Shown: piece by piece, positions 1 through 6,285 of the stretch | Layout of the letters: each line of letters starts with the position of its first letter | Position numbering within the stretch: position 1 is the stretch's first letter | DNA from: Deltaproteobacteria bacterium | GTDB lineage: Bacteria > Desulfobacterota > Syntrophia > Syntrophales > UBA2210 | Assembly (NCBI GenBank): GCA_016935935.1 | Contig: JAFGPZ010000126.1 | Coordinates: 1-7,602 of the forward strand | Direction of reading: 5' to 3' | DNA: 7,602 bases | The notes under the pieces: generated by a model | Databases searched by the model: none | The model's input: only the letters and a program-made list of their open reading frames with translations | Told to the model about the DNA's origin: nothing | Made by a program: the position numbers and the translations under genes

Positions 1-42
1 ACGGTTGATCAACGAGCCGACATCTCAAAGGTGAATTCAAAA

Positions 43-48
43 AGGAGG
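43..48 (+). promoter_or_regulatory. Ribosome binding site deciding the ABC ATPase start
   Basis: A perfect AGGAGG lies 9 bases before the GTG at 58. The same reading frame is open leftward to the window edge and contains another GTG at 31. That earlier start would put this Shine-Dalgarno sequence inside the coding region and add nine charged residues that the ATPase family does not need. The GTG at 58 is therefore preferred. Confidence 0.75.
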
Positions 49-57
49 GGATCTACA

Positions 58-771
58 GTGGCACTGATTGCTGCACAGCAGATCGGCAAAGAATACAAGG
101 TGGGCGAGGTGGTAGTTCGGGCCCTTAAGGATGTCAGTTTCGAGATAGAGCCTGCCTCTTTTGTCTCCTTCATTGGTCCTTCGGGGAGTGGCAAGACGAC
201 ACTCCTTAATCTTATTGGCTGCCTCGACAAACCTACGGAAGGATTCCTGACCGTTGCTAGTGAGGATGTGGCTGACCTGGGCCGCAAGTCCAGCGCCGAG
301 TTCCGGGGCAAGAACATCGGCTTCATCTTTCAGGACTTCAACCTCCTGCCGGTGCTCACCGTTTACGAAAACATCGAATACCCCCTCCTGATGGTCCAGA
401 AGGTGGCACCTGCGGAGCGGCAACGGCGTGTGACCAACCTACTGGCAGCGGTGGGAATGGCGGACCAGAAGGACAAGCGGCCCGATCAGATATCCGGCGG
501 TCAGAAGCAGAGGGTGGCCGTGGCACGGGCCCTGGTGACCCAGCCCAAACTGGTTCTTGCCGATGAACCGACGGCAAACCTTGATCATCAAACGGCGTAT
601 ATGGTCTTGAATTTGATGAAAAAAATGAGAGACGAATTTCAAACTACCTTCATCTTCTCGACACATGATCAGAAGATCGTTGGAGAGGCTGAAATCCTCT
701 TTACCCTTGAGGATGGTGAAATCAAAGGGATACAGAATAAAGGGAGAAACGGAAATGGGAAATCTCTTTAA
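58..771 (+). CDS. ABC transporter ATP-binding protein, LolD/MacB type
   Basis: This is the cytoplasmic ATPase subunit that would power the FtsX-type permease encoded next. With the GTG start at 58 it has 237 residues, a normal length for a LolD/MacB-type nucleotide-binding domain. All landmarks are present in order: Walker A GPSGSGKT (about 40-47), Q-loop Gln92 in FIFQDFNLLP, signature ISGGQKQR (145-152, with Ile in place of the usual first Leu), Walker B LVLADE (165-170), D-loop ANLD (173-176) and switch His203 in STHD. The stretch after Walker A (GCLDKPTEG, then RGKNIGFIFQ) matches the LolD/MacB/FtsE group rather than nutrient importers. It overlaps the permease gene by 17 bases, so the two are probably co-translated. 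The substrate cannot be told from the ATPase. The family call is firm, but the LolD versus MacB assignment is not. Confidence 0.95.
   Translation: MALIAAQQIGKEYKVGEVVVRALKDVSFEIEPASFVSFIGPSGSGKTTLLNLIGCLDKPTEGFLTVASEDVADLGRKSSAEFRGKNIGFIFQDFNLLPVLTVYENIEYPLLMVQKVAPAERQRRVTNLLAAVGMADQKDKRPDQISGGQKQRVAVARALVTQPKLVLADEPTANLDHQTAYMVLNLMKKMRDEFQTTFIFSTHDQKIVGEAEILFTLEDGEIKGIQNKGRNGNGKSL
741..746 (+). promoter_or_regulatory. Ribosome binding site deciding the permease start
   Basis: AGGGAG lies 8 bases before the ATG at 755, inside the end of the ATPase gene. The permease frame is open from an ATG at 665, but the 30 extra residues are basic and polar and read like an out-of-frame shadow of the ATPase gene. 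From 755 the protein begins MGNLFKIAIRNLLR, the typical amphipathic N-terminus of FtsX/MacB permeases. Confidence 0.7.
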
Positions 772-1993
772 AATAGCGATTCGAAACCTTCTCAGATACA
801 AGAGAAGAACACTTTTAACGGCATCTTTGATCACGGTAGGTGTGGTCTTTGTCCTGACATTCGTTTCCGTTTCCAGTTCCTTCAAGAACATGATGATTGG
901 GCAGGTCACCGATTCGATGATCGGTCATATGCAGATTCATAAAAAAGGTTTCGTCGCTTCCATAGAGACCTTGCCACTCAATCTTAATCTAAAAGGAGAA
1001 GCAATTACTAAACTGGAAAAAATGCTGGATTCCATTCCTGAGATCGAGTCCTACTCACCTCGGATTAAATTCGGGGGAATGTTCAGCAATTTTACGGAAA
1101 CATCCAGCATTCGACTTACGGCTATCGATCCGGGCAGGGAATTCAAGACAGTTCCCCTTCTTCCTGATCGTGTCATAGAAGGCAGCAATGAACTGCGGCA
1201 GGGAGGGATACTCATACCTGAGTTACTGGCTCGGGGGATGAAGGTCAAGACAGGTGACATGGTGGTTATAGTAGCTACCAACGCCGATGGTTCAGTGAAT
1301 GGCAAGCAGTTCACCGTCACAGGAGTTATGGAAAGCGCCACAGGCCCCGGTGGCCGTGACGGATATGTTGTCCTGGAAGACGCAGTTGAGGTGTTGCGGA
1401 TGGAAGACAGGCAGGTAAGCGAGTACGCAATCCGTCTCAGAGACTTTGGAACCCTGGCGTCCGTGGCATCTAGGCTCGACGGGGTTCTGGCCCAGGAGGT
1501 TAACAAGGAAGGCAAGCCTCTTTTTGAGTTGCATACATGGGAAAATCTTTCTCCCTTCTTTAACATTGCCCAGATGATTGATATAATGACTTTTTTCATT
1601 AAACTCATGTTAATCGCCATCGTATTGATCAGCATAATGAATGTAATGATCATGGCAGTTTACGAACGAATAAAAGAGATTGGTACTATCGCAGCAATTG
1701 GTACTCTTCCCGGGAAAATTCTAAGCCTCTTTGTAATTGAGGGTTTCTGCATGGGTGTTGCAGGCGCCATTATAGGCAACATCGCAGGCATTGTCCTTAT
1801 ATGGATACTGAACATTTCGAACATCACTTACAGTTTTGGCAGACAGCAGGGAATCGTCTTGCAGGCTACCATTGATCCTACCGAGATTCTCCTGATCTCG
1901 GCTACAGTTATCATCGTATCGGTAATTGCCAGTCTCCAGCCCGCATTTAAGGCTTCCAGGATGGAGCCGATCACGGCTCTCAGGCATGTGTAG
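755..1993 (+). CDS. ABC transporter permease, FtsX/MacB/LolC-E family
   Basis: This is an inner-membrane permease expected to work as a dimer with the preceding ATPase. It has 412 residues, close to LolC/LolE (about 400) and shorter than MacB, which carries a fused ATPase. The visible layout is an amphipathic N-terminus, TM1 (about 20-42), a large periplasmic domain (about 43-272, MacB_PCD-like), TM2 (about 275-303), a cytoplasmic loop VYERIKEIGTIAAIGTLPGK (302-321) of the conserved coupling-helix type, TM3 (about 324-352), TM4 (about 376-396) and the family ending SRMEPITALRHV. In this family the periplasmic domain passes mechanical force to a periplasmic partner or extracts a substrate from the membrane's outer leaflet. 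Only one permease gene is present, so a homodimer is likely, unlike the LolC-LolE heterodimer. The LolA-like gene 50 bases downstream suggests lipid or lipoprotein handling, which is inference from context. Confidence 0.93.
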   Translation: MGNLFKIAIRNLLRYKRRTLLTASLITVGVVFVLTFVSVSSSFKNMMIGQVTDSMIGHMQIHKKGFVASIETLPLNLNLKGEAITKLEKMLDSIPEIESYSPRIKFGGMFSNFTETSSIRLTAIDPGREFKTVPLLPDRVIEGSNELRQGGILIPELLARGMKVKTGDMVVIVATNADGSVNGKQFTVTGVMESATGPGGRDGYVVLEDAVEVLRMEDRQVSEYAIRLRDFGTLASVASRLDGVLAQEVNKEGKPLFELHTWENLSPFFNIAQMIDIMTFFIKLMLIAIVLISIMNVMIMAVYERIKEIGTIAAIGTLPGKILSLFVIEGFCMGVAGAIIGNIAGIVLIWILNISNITYSFGRQQGIVLQATIDPTEILLISATVIIVSVIASLQPAFKASRMEPITALRHV

Positions 1994-2043
1994 GAACGTA
2001 GGAACGAAGCTACAATAAAATTGCTCAACAAAAGGAGACATCA

Positions 2044-2772
2044 ATGCTAAGAATACTTGTTTTCATACTCACCTTATGCGTTGCCCTGCCGGCACAGGCC
2101 ATTGACGGTAACGAGCTGCTCAGGCAGGTGGATCGGAACCTGAGCCCGGAAAGTTACGAGTCTTACCGGAAACTTATCAATATAGAACCAGATGGCAAAA
2201 GGAAGGAATTTACACTCTTTACCGTCAAGAAAGGCATCGACAAGATGGCATCCCTGTTTATCGCCCCGGCCAGCGAAAAGGGGCGCAGCACACTTAGACT
2301 AGGGGATAACATGTGGCTCTACATACCAAATGTGGGCAAGCCGATCCGTATTACGAGCCTCCAGTCCGTTGTCGGAGGGGTGTTCAACAATTCCGACATA
2401 CTGCAACTGGACTACGCAGTGGAATATACTGTCGATAAAGTAAACGATTTGGACAATGAATACATACTTGAACTCAAGGCAAAGAACAAGACCGTGGCCT
2501 ATGACCGTCTGAAGATCTGGGCGGACAAGAAAACCGTTCTGCCCACAAAGATTGAATGCCTCACCGAGGCAATGATGCTCATCAAGACCATCTACTTCAA
2601 GGATATAAAGGACTTTGGTGGTGGAATCACGCGACCGGCGGTTATCGAAACGGACAGCCCCCTCTACAAGGGCTACAAATCGGTGATGATCTTTGCCGGG
2701 GTCAAGAAGCGGGACTTCAAGGACGAGGTATTCACACTGACCTTCATGCCTAATCTGGAGTCGCTGCGTTAG
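2044..2772 (+). CDS. Periplasmic LolA-like (outer membrane lipoprotein-sorting) protein
   Basis: This is a predicted periplasmic carrier of the LolA-like superfamily (COG2834 / PF17131 type), 242 residues long. A clear Sec signal peptide occupies residues 1-19, with a hydrophobic core and the signal peptidase I site AQA before IDGNELL, and there is no lipobox cysteine. The mature part shows alternating beta-strand patterns with family landmarks: FTLFTVKKGIDKMASLFIAP (56-75), GDNMWLYIPNVGKPIRIT (87-104), a central LQLDYAVEYTV segment (120-130), DRLKIWADKKTVLPTKIE (154-171) and a C-terminal FTLTFMPNLESLR-like end. Proteins of this fold hold acyl chains inside a half-barrel. AAAGGAGA lies just before the ATG. 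The gene sits between the FtsX-type permease and an outer-membrane barrel, consistent with a shuttle between the two membranes. It is longer than Escherichia coli LolA and is not claimed to be its orthologue. The cargo is unknown. Confidence 0.88.
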   Translation: MLRILVFILTLCVALPAQAIDGNELLRQVDRNLSPESYESYRKLINIEPDGKRKEFTLFTVKKGIDKMASLFIAPASEKGRSTLRLGDNMWLYIPNVGKPIRITSLQSVVGGVFNNSDILQLDYAVEYTVDKVNDLDNEYILELKAKNKTVAYDRLKIWADKKTVLPTKIECLTEAMMLIKTIYFKDIKDFGGGITRPAVIETDSPLYKGYKSVMIFAGVKKRDFKDEVFTLTFMPNLESLR

Positions 2773-2811
2773 GATGGTGCCTGCTGGCGGTGGACTTTAG
2801 TCGCTTGCCCC

Positions 2812-2815
2812 GGAG
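2812..2815 (+). promoter_or_regulatory. Ribosome binding site deciding the beta-barrel start
   Basis: GGAG lies 7 bases before the ATG at 2823. The frame also has a GTG at 2790, which lacks a good upstream site and would put 11 extra residues before the signal peptide. The ATG at 2823 is preferred. Confidence 0.6.
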
Positions 2816-2822
2816 AAATCAG

Positions 2823-4181
2823 ATGAAAGCGACAACCCTGCAAAGAGCGAATAAGAACCGGTTTCTATTGCTCGGTCGAAATGCCTTGACGCTGTTATTT
2901 TTTGTGCTCTTTGCGCTGGCGTTTGGGCCGTCTTTTCTGTCTGCCGCAGAGACTTACAGTTTTGACTTGTCCGAGATCGAGAAGAAGCCATATCACTTCG
3001 GCGGTTATCTGGAGGCCAAACCCCTTCTCTCCTTTTACAACAAAGATTCCGCTGTATATCGCTTCAGGTTCACCGACCAGGACCTGGGACATACATTAGA
3101 AGAGGCAAACTTCAAGCTCCAGCTTGAGGGGAGCTACGACAAGGGTATTGCGCGTCTGTATTTCAAGACCAATACGGACTACAGACTCTCCCGTCTTGGA
3201 GACAAGGAAAACACCGACCTTTACGAGGGCTACCTTTCTCTTAACCCTGTGACATTCTGGCAGATCGACGCCGGGAAGAAGACCTTCAAATGGGGTAAGG
3301 GCTATGCCTGGAATCCCGTGGCCTTCATCGACAGGCCCAAAGACCCCGATGACCCCGATGTGGGAATGGAGGGAATCTTCGCCCTCTCATCGGAATTCAC
3401 GAAGAGCTTTGCAGGTCCGCTCAAAACCCTTTCCTTCACGCCTGTCCTACAGCCTGTCTACGAACACATCAACGAGGAATTCGGAAAAAAGGATTACGTA
3501 AATCTCGCCTCCAAGCTATATCTCCTTCTTTACGATACGGATATTGATTTTATGGTCTTTACGGGCGGCAGTCGGACAACACGTTTCGGAAGCGATTTCT
3601 CCAGGAACGTAACTACGAATTGGGAAATTCATGGAGAGATCGCATACTTCAAGGACATTCAGGCAAATTTGGTGGATCGTTCCGGAACGGTTACACCTGT
3701 CGAGTTCAACGCAACGAGTTATCTGCTGGGAACTCGATACCTTACAGCCCAAGATACGACCTATATCCTTGAATATTATCGGAATGGGACGGGATACACT
3801 GAAGGACAGATGGCCTCTTTTTACGGATTTGCCCACGAGTCCTATCGGACCTACCAGACAACGGGGAGTGACACAAACCTTAAAAAGGCCGCCCGGCTCT
3901 TCGAGGGGCAGTATGGAAGGCCGAATCCGATGCGAGATTACCTGTACATGAGGGTTTCACATAAGGAGCCCTTCGATCTACTTTATGTGACACCGGCGAT
4001 TACAACGATCTTCAATCTTAATGATCAGAGTTTTTCCCTTTCCCCGGAAATCAGCTACACAGGAATCACAAACCTGACCCTGCGTCTCAAGGCCATGTTT
4101 ATTACCGGTGCGACAGAGAGCGAGTACGGGGAAAAGCCTTACGACTTCAAGCTGGAACTTCGGGCGGGATACTATTTCTGA
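2823..4181 (+). CDS. Predicted outer-membrane beta-barrel protein
   Basis: This 452-residue protein starts with a basic N-terminus and a long hydrophobic stretch (about 21-41). A plausible signal peptidase site follows FLSAA (about residue 42), before ETYSF. The mature part is rich in alternating aromatic and polar strands and ends LELRAGYYF. A terminal Phe after such a strand is the classic signal recognised by the BAM insertion machinery. A conspicuous motif, FKWGKGYAWNP (about 155-165), followed by an Asp/Pro-rich DRPKDPDDPD, probably forms an early strand and loop. WG-containing strands of this kind occur in porin-like and DUF1302-like barrels, but no exact family is recognised. It is the last gene of the ABC/LolA-like operon, so it may be the outer-membrane acceptor or exit point for the cargo. 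That role is inferred from position only. Confidence 0.78.
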   Translation: MKATTLQRANKNRFLLLGRNALTLLFFVLFALAFGPSFLSAAETYSFDLSEIEKKPYHFGGYLEAKPLLSFYNKDSAVYRFRFTDQDLGHTLEEANFKLQLEGSYDKGIARLYFKTNTDYRLSRLGDKENTDLYEGYLSLNPVTFWQIDAGKKTFKWGKGYAWNPVAFIDRPKDPDDPDVGMEGIFALSSEFTKSFAGPLKTLSFTPVLQPVYEHINEEFGKKDYVNLASKLYLLLYDTDIDFMVFTGGSRTTRFGSDFSRNVTTNWEIHGEIAYFKDIQANLVDRSGTVTPVEFNATSYLLGTRYLTAQDTTYILEYYRNGTGYTEGQMASFYGFAHESYRTYQTTGSDTNLKKAARLFEGQYGRPNPMRDYLYMRVSHKEPFDLLYVTPAITTIFNLNDQSFSLSPEISYTGITNLTLRLKAMFITGATESEYGEKPYDFKLELRAGYYF

Positions 4182-4367
4182 TGCCGTAAACCATCTATTT
4201 ATGGATCTAAGACTGTGTTGCCGGTACCTTCCTGCCGGGTCAGCCGTTATCTTCTTGCAACCCCGGACATGCTACGTCCTTCTGACATTTTAAGCCATCT
4301 CTTGTAGCTCAGTTACGGTTATGGTAAATAATACGAGAGCTTTGAAAAATCCTCTTTGCTTCAATAT

Positions 4368-4450
4368 CGTCATGCCGGACTCGATCCGGCATCCAGTCTT
4401 TTCGGATACTTTATGGATTCCGGGTCGCGCTTTGCTTGCCCGGAATGACA
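4368..4450. repeat. Extragenic palindromic repeat with two hairpins
   Basis: Two hairpins stand side by side. In the first, ATGCCGGA (4372-4379) pairs perfectly with TCCGGCAT (4385-4392) around a 5-base loop. In the second, ATTCCGGG (4417-4424) pairs perfectly with CCCGGAAT (4439-4446) around a 14-base loop. The outer edges also match as an inverted pair (GTCATGCCGG at the left, CCGGAATGAC at the right), so the whole unit is palindromic. The right half read on the minus strand (GTCATTCCGGGCAAGC...) resembles the widespread bacterial GTCATTCCGG...CCGGAATCCA dispersed repeat, known from many genomes as short non-autonomous elements between genes. Only one copy is visible here, so repetition in the genome is inferred from recognition of the pattern. 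Confidence 0.72.
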
Positions 4451-4460
4451 GAAAAGGGTA

Positions 4461-4595
4461 TTATACAAACGTCTCAATACCCATAGAAAGAGACACCCAT
4501 AACTCCTTTGCACCGTGGGCATAGCCAAGCTGAGCGATTCTGTAATTCCCCATCTTGGAGAGGTACTGCTTGGAATGACTAACAGAGGCATACAT
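4461..4595 (-). CDS. Small ORF of unknown function (44 aa), possibly a remnant
   Basis: On the minus strand an ATG at 4595-4593 opens a 44-residue frame ending in TAA at 4463-4461. The translation includes GNYRIAQLGYAHGAKELW and ends WVSLSMGIETFV. The balanced use of aromatic, charged and hydrophobic residues looks more like true protein than random translation. No Shine-Dalgarno sequence is visible before the ATG, and the frame is open only about 11 codons further upstream. It ends 11 bases from the extragenic repeat. It could be a small gene, the 3' remnant of a larger gene, or a coding-like part of a longer mobile repeat unit. I do not recognise a family, and no function is proposed. Confidence 0.3.
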   Translation of the reverse strand: MYASVSHSKQYLSKMGNYRIAQLGYAHGAKELWVSLSMGIETFV

Positions 4596-4601
4596 ATAGG
4601 A

Positions 4602-4625
4602 TTTATCGAGATAAAGTTGCTTTAT
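4602..4625. promoter_or_regulatory. Alternating inverted-repeat arms upstream of the GAF-gap pair
   Basis: TTTATC (4602-4607) and GATAAA (4610-4615) form a perfect 6-base inverted repeat with a 2-base spacer. The overlapping ATAAAG (4611-4616) also pairs perfectly with CTTTAT (4620-4625) across TTG. The middle arm is therefore shared by two mutually exclusive pairings. The element lies 52 bases before the GAF gene start, where an operator would be expected. The 2-base spacer of the first pair suits protein binding to DNA better than an RNA hairpin. No clear -35/-10 pair was found, so the regulatory role is a guess. The element also lies just upstream of the minus-strand small ORF. Confidence 0.3.
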
Positions 4626-4676
4626 TCACGTTTTCGGGATTTCCTGACAGAGAATAATTAGAGAGGAGGGAACGGC

Positions 4677-5261
4677 ATGGCTAATAAAAAGGCAACCGTA
4701 AAACAAAAAGAAATGGATTACTTCGCCGCTTTGTATGACGTGGCACGGGTAATTAGTGCGTCACTCGATCCGATACGGGTCCTGGAAGAAATCACCCAAT
4801 GTGTGGCCAGGGCAATGAATGTCAAGGCATGCAGTCTTAGACTGCTAGCATCACGCGGCAGAATTCTCGAGATGGGGGCAAGCTATGGATTATCAGGAGC
4901 ATATGTCGATAAAGGACCGATCGTTGTCACAGAAAGTAAGGTAGATCAAAAGGCGCTAAAAGGAAAAACGATCTGGCTTGAAAATGCCCAGGCAGACGAT
5001 GATTTTCAATACCGGGAAAAGGCTAAAGCCGAGGGCATCAAGTCTGTACTCGTACTTCCACTCATCGTTGAGAAGGAAACCATTGGTGTATTGAGGGTTT
5101 ATACGGAAGATGTTTGGAAATTTACCGATCGGGATCTAAAATTTTTGGAGGCCGTCTCAAATCTAAGCGCCATCGCAATCGATAATGCCCGCCACCATGA
5201 ACGACTGAAGCTTAGATGTGATTTAATGGCGGAACACAAGTACCGCATAGACGATAATTAA
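4677..5261 (+). CDS. Stand-alone GAF-domain protein
   Basis: This is a soluble cytoplasmic protein of 194 residues. One GAF domain covers about residues 29-170: an N-terminal helix ([20 protein letters not shown]), a core strand with ACSLRLL (51-57), a mid-domain segment around 121-143 ([20 protein letters not shown]) typical of GAF, and a closing helix [20 protein letters not shown] (151-170). A short charged tail follows (171-194). There is no kinase, cyclase, HD-GYP, PAS or DNA-binding domain and no membrane segment. GAF domains bind small molecules (cyclic nucleotides, haem, oxoacids and others) or act as dimer modules, and the ligand here cannot be read from the sequence. AGGAGG sits 7 bases before the ATG. 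The gap gene starts 10 bases after the stop, so co-expression with GAPDH is very likely and a regulatory role towards that step is possible. Confidence 0.88.
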   Translation: MANKKATVKQKEMDYFAALYDVARVISASLDPIRVLEEITQCVARAMNVKACSLRLLASRGRILEMGASYGLSGAYVDKGPIVVTESKVDQKALKGKTIWLENAQADDDFQYREKAKAEGIKSVLVLPLIVEKETIGVLRVYTEDVWKFTDRDLKFLEAVSNLSAIAIDNARHHERLKLRCDLMAEHKYRIDDN

Positions 5262-5266
5262 GGAGG
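5261..5266 (+). promoter_or_regulatory. gap ribosome binding site overlapping the GAF stop codon
   Basis: The first A of AGGAGG is the last base of the GAF gene's TAA stop (5259-5261), and the gap ATG follows 5 bases after the motif. Ribosomes finishing the GAF gene stop on the gap initiation site, an arrangement that favours translational coupling. Confidence 0.75.
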
Positions 5267-5271
5267 GCATC

Positions 5272-6282
5272 ATGATTCGACTTGGTATCAATGGTTTCGG
5301 AAGAATTGGACGGCAAGTTCTGAAAGCAGTTATGGAACGATATCCGGAAAAGTTACAGGTTGTCGCGATTAATGATCTCTTCGATGCGGAAACGAATGCT
5401 CATCTCCTGCATTACGACACGAATTACGGAATCTTCCCGGCAGACATCAGGGTCAAAAACAATGATATTCTCATCAATAATCAACGTATTAAGAGTTTTG
5501 CCCTCCGTGATCCCGCTTCGATTCCCTGGGATGAAGAGGGAGTTGACATAGTTATCGAGAGCACCGGCCTCTTTCGAACCAGGCAGAAGGCCTCCGCCCA
5601 TCTTAATGCGAGAGTTAAAAAAGTGATCATCACAGCCCCGGCAAACGACATAGACCTGACGGTAGTTATGGGGGTAAATCACCGAGATTACAGGCCTAAA
5701 AAACACCATATTGTGTCTAACGCGTCCTGCACGACCAACTGTCTCGCACCACCGGTTCTGGTAGTGCACCGGGCCTTCGGAATCGTCAAAGGAATGATGA
5801 CAACAATACATTCATATACCAACGACCAGCGCATACTTGATCTGCCCCACAGGGATCTTCGCCGGGCTCGTGCTGCAGGTCAGAACATTATTCCCACGAC
5901 AACCGGGGCAGCTCGAGCGCTGGCCCTGGTCATACCCGAACTGGCGGGGAAATTTGATGGTTACTCCTTGAGAGTTCCAACTCCGACGGTATCCGTCGTT
6001 GATTTTACCGCTCAGCTGACAAAGCGGACCACGACGGAACATCTGCGGGAAGTTTTAAAAAATGCGGCCGGAAGATCTTTAAAGGGATTCATGGCCTGCG
6101 AGTCGGCAAAGCTCGTATCATCGGATTTCATGGGAAACGCCCACTCATCCATCGTGGACCTTGAATTTACACAGGTGTTAAATGGAAACATGGCCAAGGT
6201 AGTGGCGTGGTATGATAACGAGTGGGGTTATTCGTGCCGCATTGCAGATCTTGCACATTATATGGCTGAAAAGGGTCTATAA
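5272..6282 (+). CDS. gap: Type I glyceraldehyde-3-phosphate dehydrogenase (NAD-type)
   Basis: This enzyme interconverts glyceraldehyde 3-phosphate plus phosphate and 1,3-bisphosphoglycerate in glycolysis or gluconeogenesis, and is cytoplasmic and tetrameric. It has 336 residues, a normal full length. The dinucleotide fold shows [10 protein letters not shown] (5-14) and Asp35 in AINDLFD, which favours NAD. The catalytic Cys153 lies in SNASCTTN and the base His180 in [10 protein letters not shown] at 191-192 ([16 protein letters not shown]) is also the NAD-type pairing rather than that of the NADPH-using chloroplast enzyme. [12 protein letters not shown] (234-245) and [13 protein letters not shown] (311-323) are standard. 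The helix after the active site is unusual: [14 protein letters not shown] replaces the common LAPxxKVLxxxFGI. The gene is paired with the upstream GAF gene and runs into a convergent neighbour 3 bases away. Confidence 0.97.
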   Translation: MIRLGINGFGRIGRQVLKAVMERYPEKLQVVAINDLFDAETNAHLLHYDTNYGIFPADIRVKNNDILINNQRIKSFALRDPASIPWDEEGVDIVIESTGLFRTRQKASAHLNARVKKVIITAPANDIDLTVVMGVNHRDYRPKKHHIVSNASCTTNCLAPPVLVVHRAFGIVKGMMTTIHSYTNDQRILDLPHRDLRRARAAGQNIIPTTTGAARALALVIPELAGKFDGYSLRVPTPTVSVVDFTAQLTKRTTTEHLREVLKNAAGRSLKGFMACESAKLVSSDFMGNAHSSIVDLEFTQVLNGNMAKVVAWYDNEWGYSCRIADLAHYMAEKGL

Positions 6283-6285
6283 TAG

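Larger units (their letters stand above)
4182..4676 (+). other. Intergenic region with repeat and putative control elements
   Basis: This stretch of about 495 bases separates the exporter operon from the GAF-gap pair. The first part (4182-4360) has no coding sequence I can support and no strong intrinsic terminator. The best structure there is an imperfect pairing of CCGGG (4235-4239) with CCCGG (4262-4266) across a long loop, with no T-run directly after it. The middle holds a two-hairpin extragenic repeat, and the right part a small minus-strand ORF and inverted repeats, listed separately. Plus-strand ORFs crossing here translate repeat DNA (MPDSIRHP..., ALLARND) and are not considered genes. 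Confidence 0.7.

Noticed and set aside
2..34. Possible 3' end of an upstream gene (frame 2, ending TGA at 32-34, reading RLINEPTSQR)
   Set aside because: Only about ten codons are visible with no recognisable motif, and frame 1 is open as well. The stop lies 23 bases before the ATPase start, which would fit an operon, but the evidence is too thin for a feature.
1051..1653. Long minus-strand ORF of 200 codons inside the permease gene
   Set aside because: It is antisense to a well-supported permease, has no domain features, and its composition is that of a shadow frame.
4302..4396. tRNA-like pieces: GTAGCTCAGTTACGG at the left and a 5-base-stem, 7-base-loop arm around 4374-4390
   Set aside because: The D-loop would be far too long, the loop ACTCGAT does not match the T-loop consensus, there is no anticodon arm in the right place and no acceptor stem. 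The right arm is part of the extragenic palindromic repeat.
4321..4524. Plus-strand ORF of 67 codons through the repeat
   Set aside because: Its translation (MPDSIRHP, LLARND and so on) is what GTCATTCCGG-type palindromic repeats give when read through, and no ribosome site precedes it.
4653..4658. AATAAT as a -10 box for the GAF gene
   Set aside because: No acceptable -35 hexamer lies at 16-18 bases upstream, and the position is only 6 bases from the Shine-Dalgarno sequence, leaving almost no leader.
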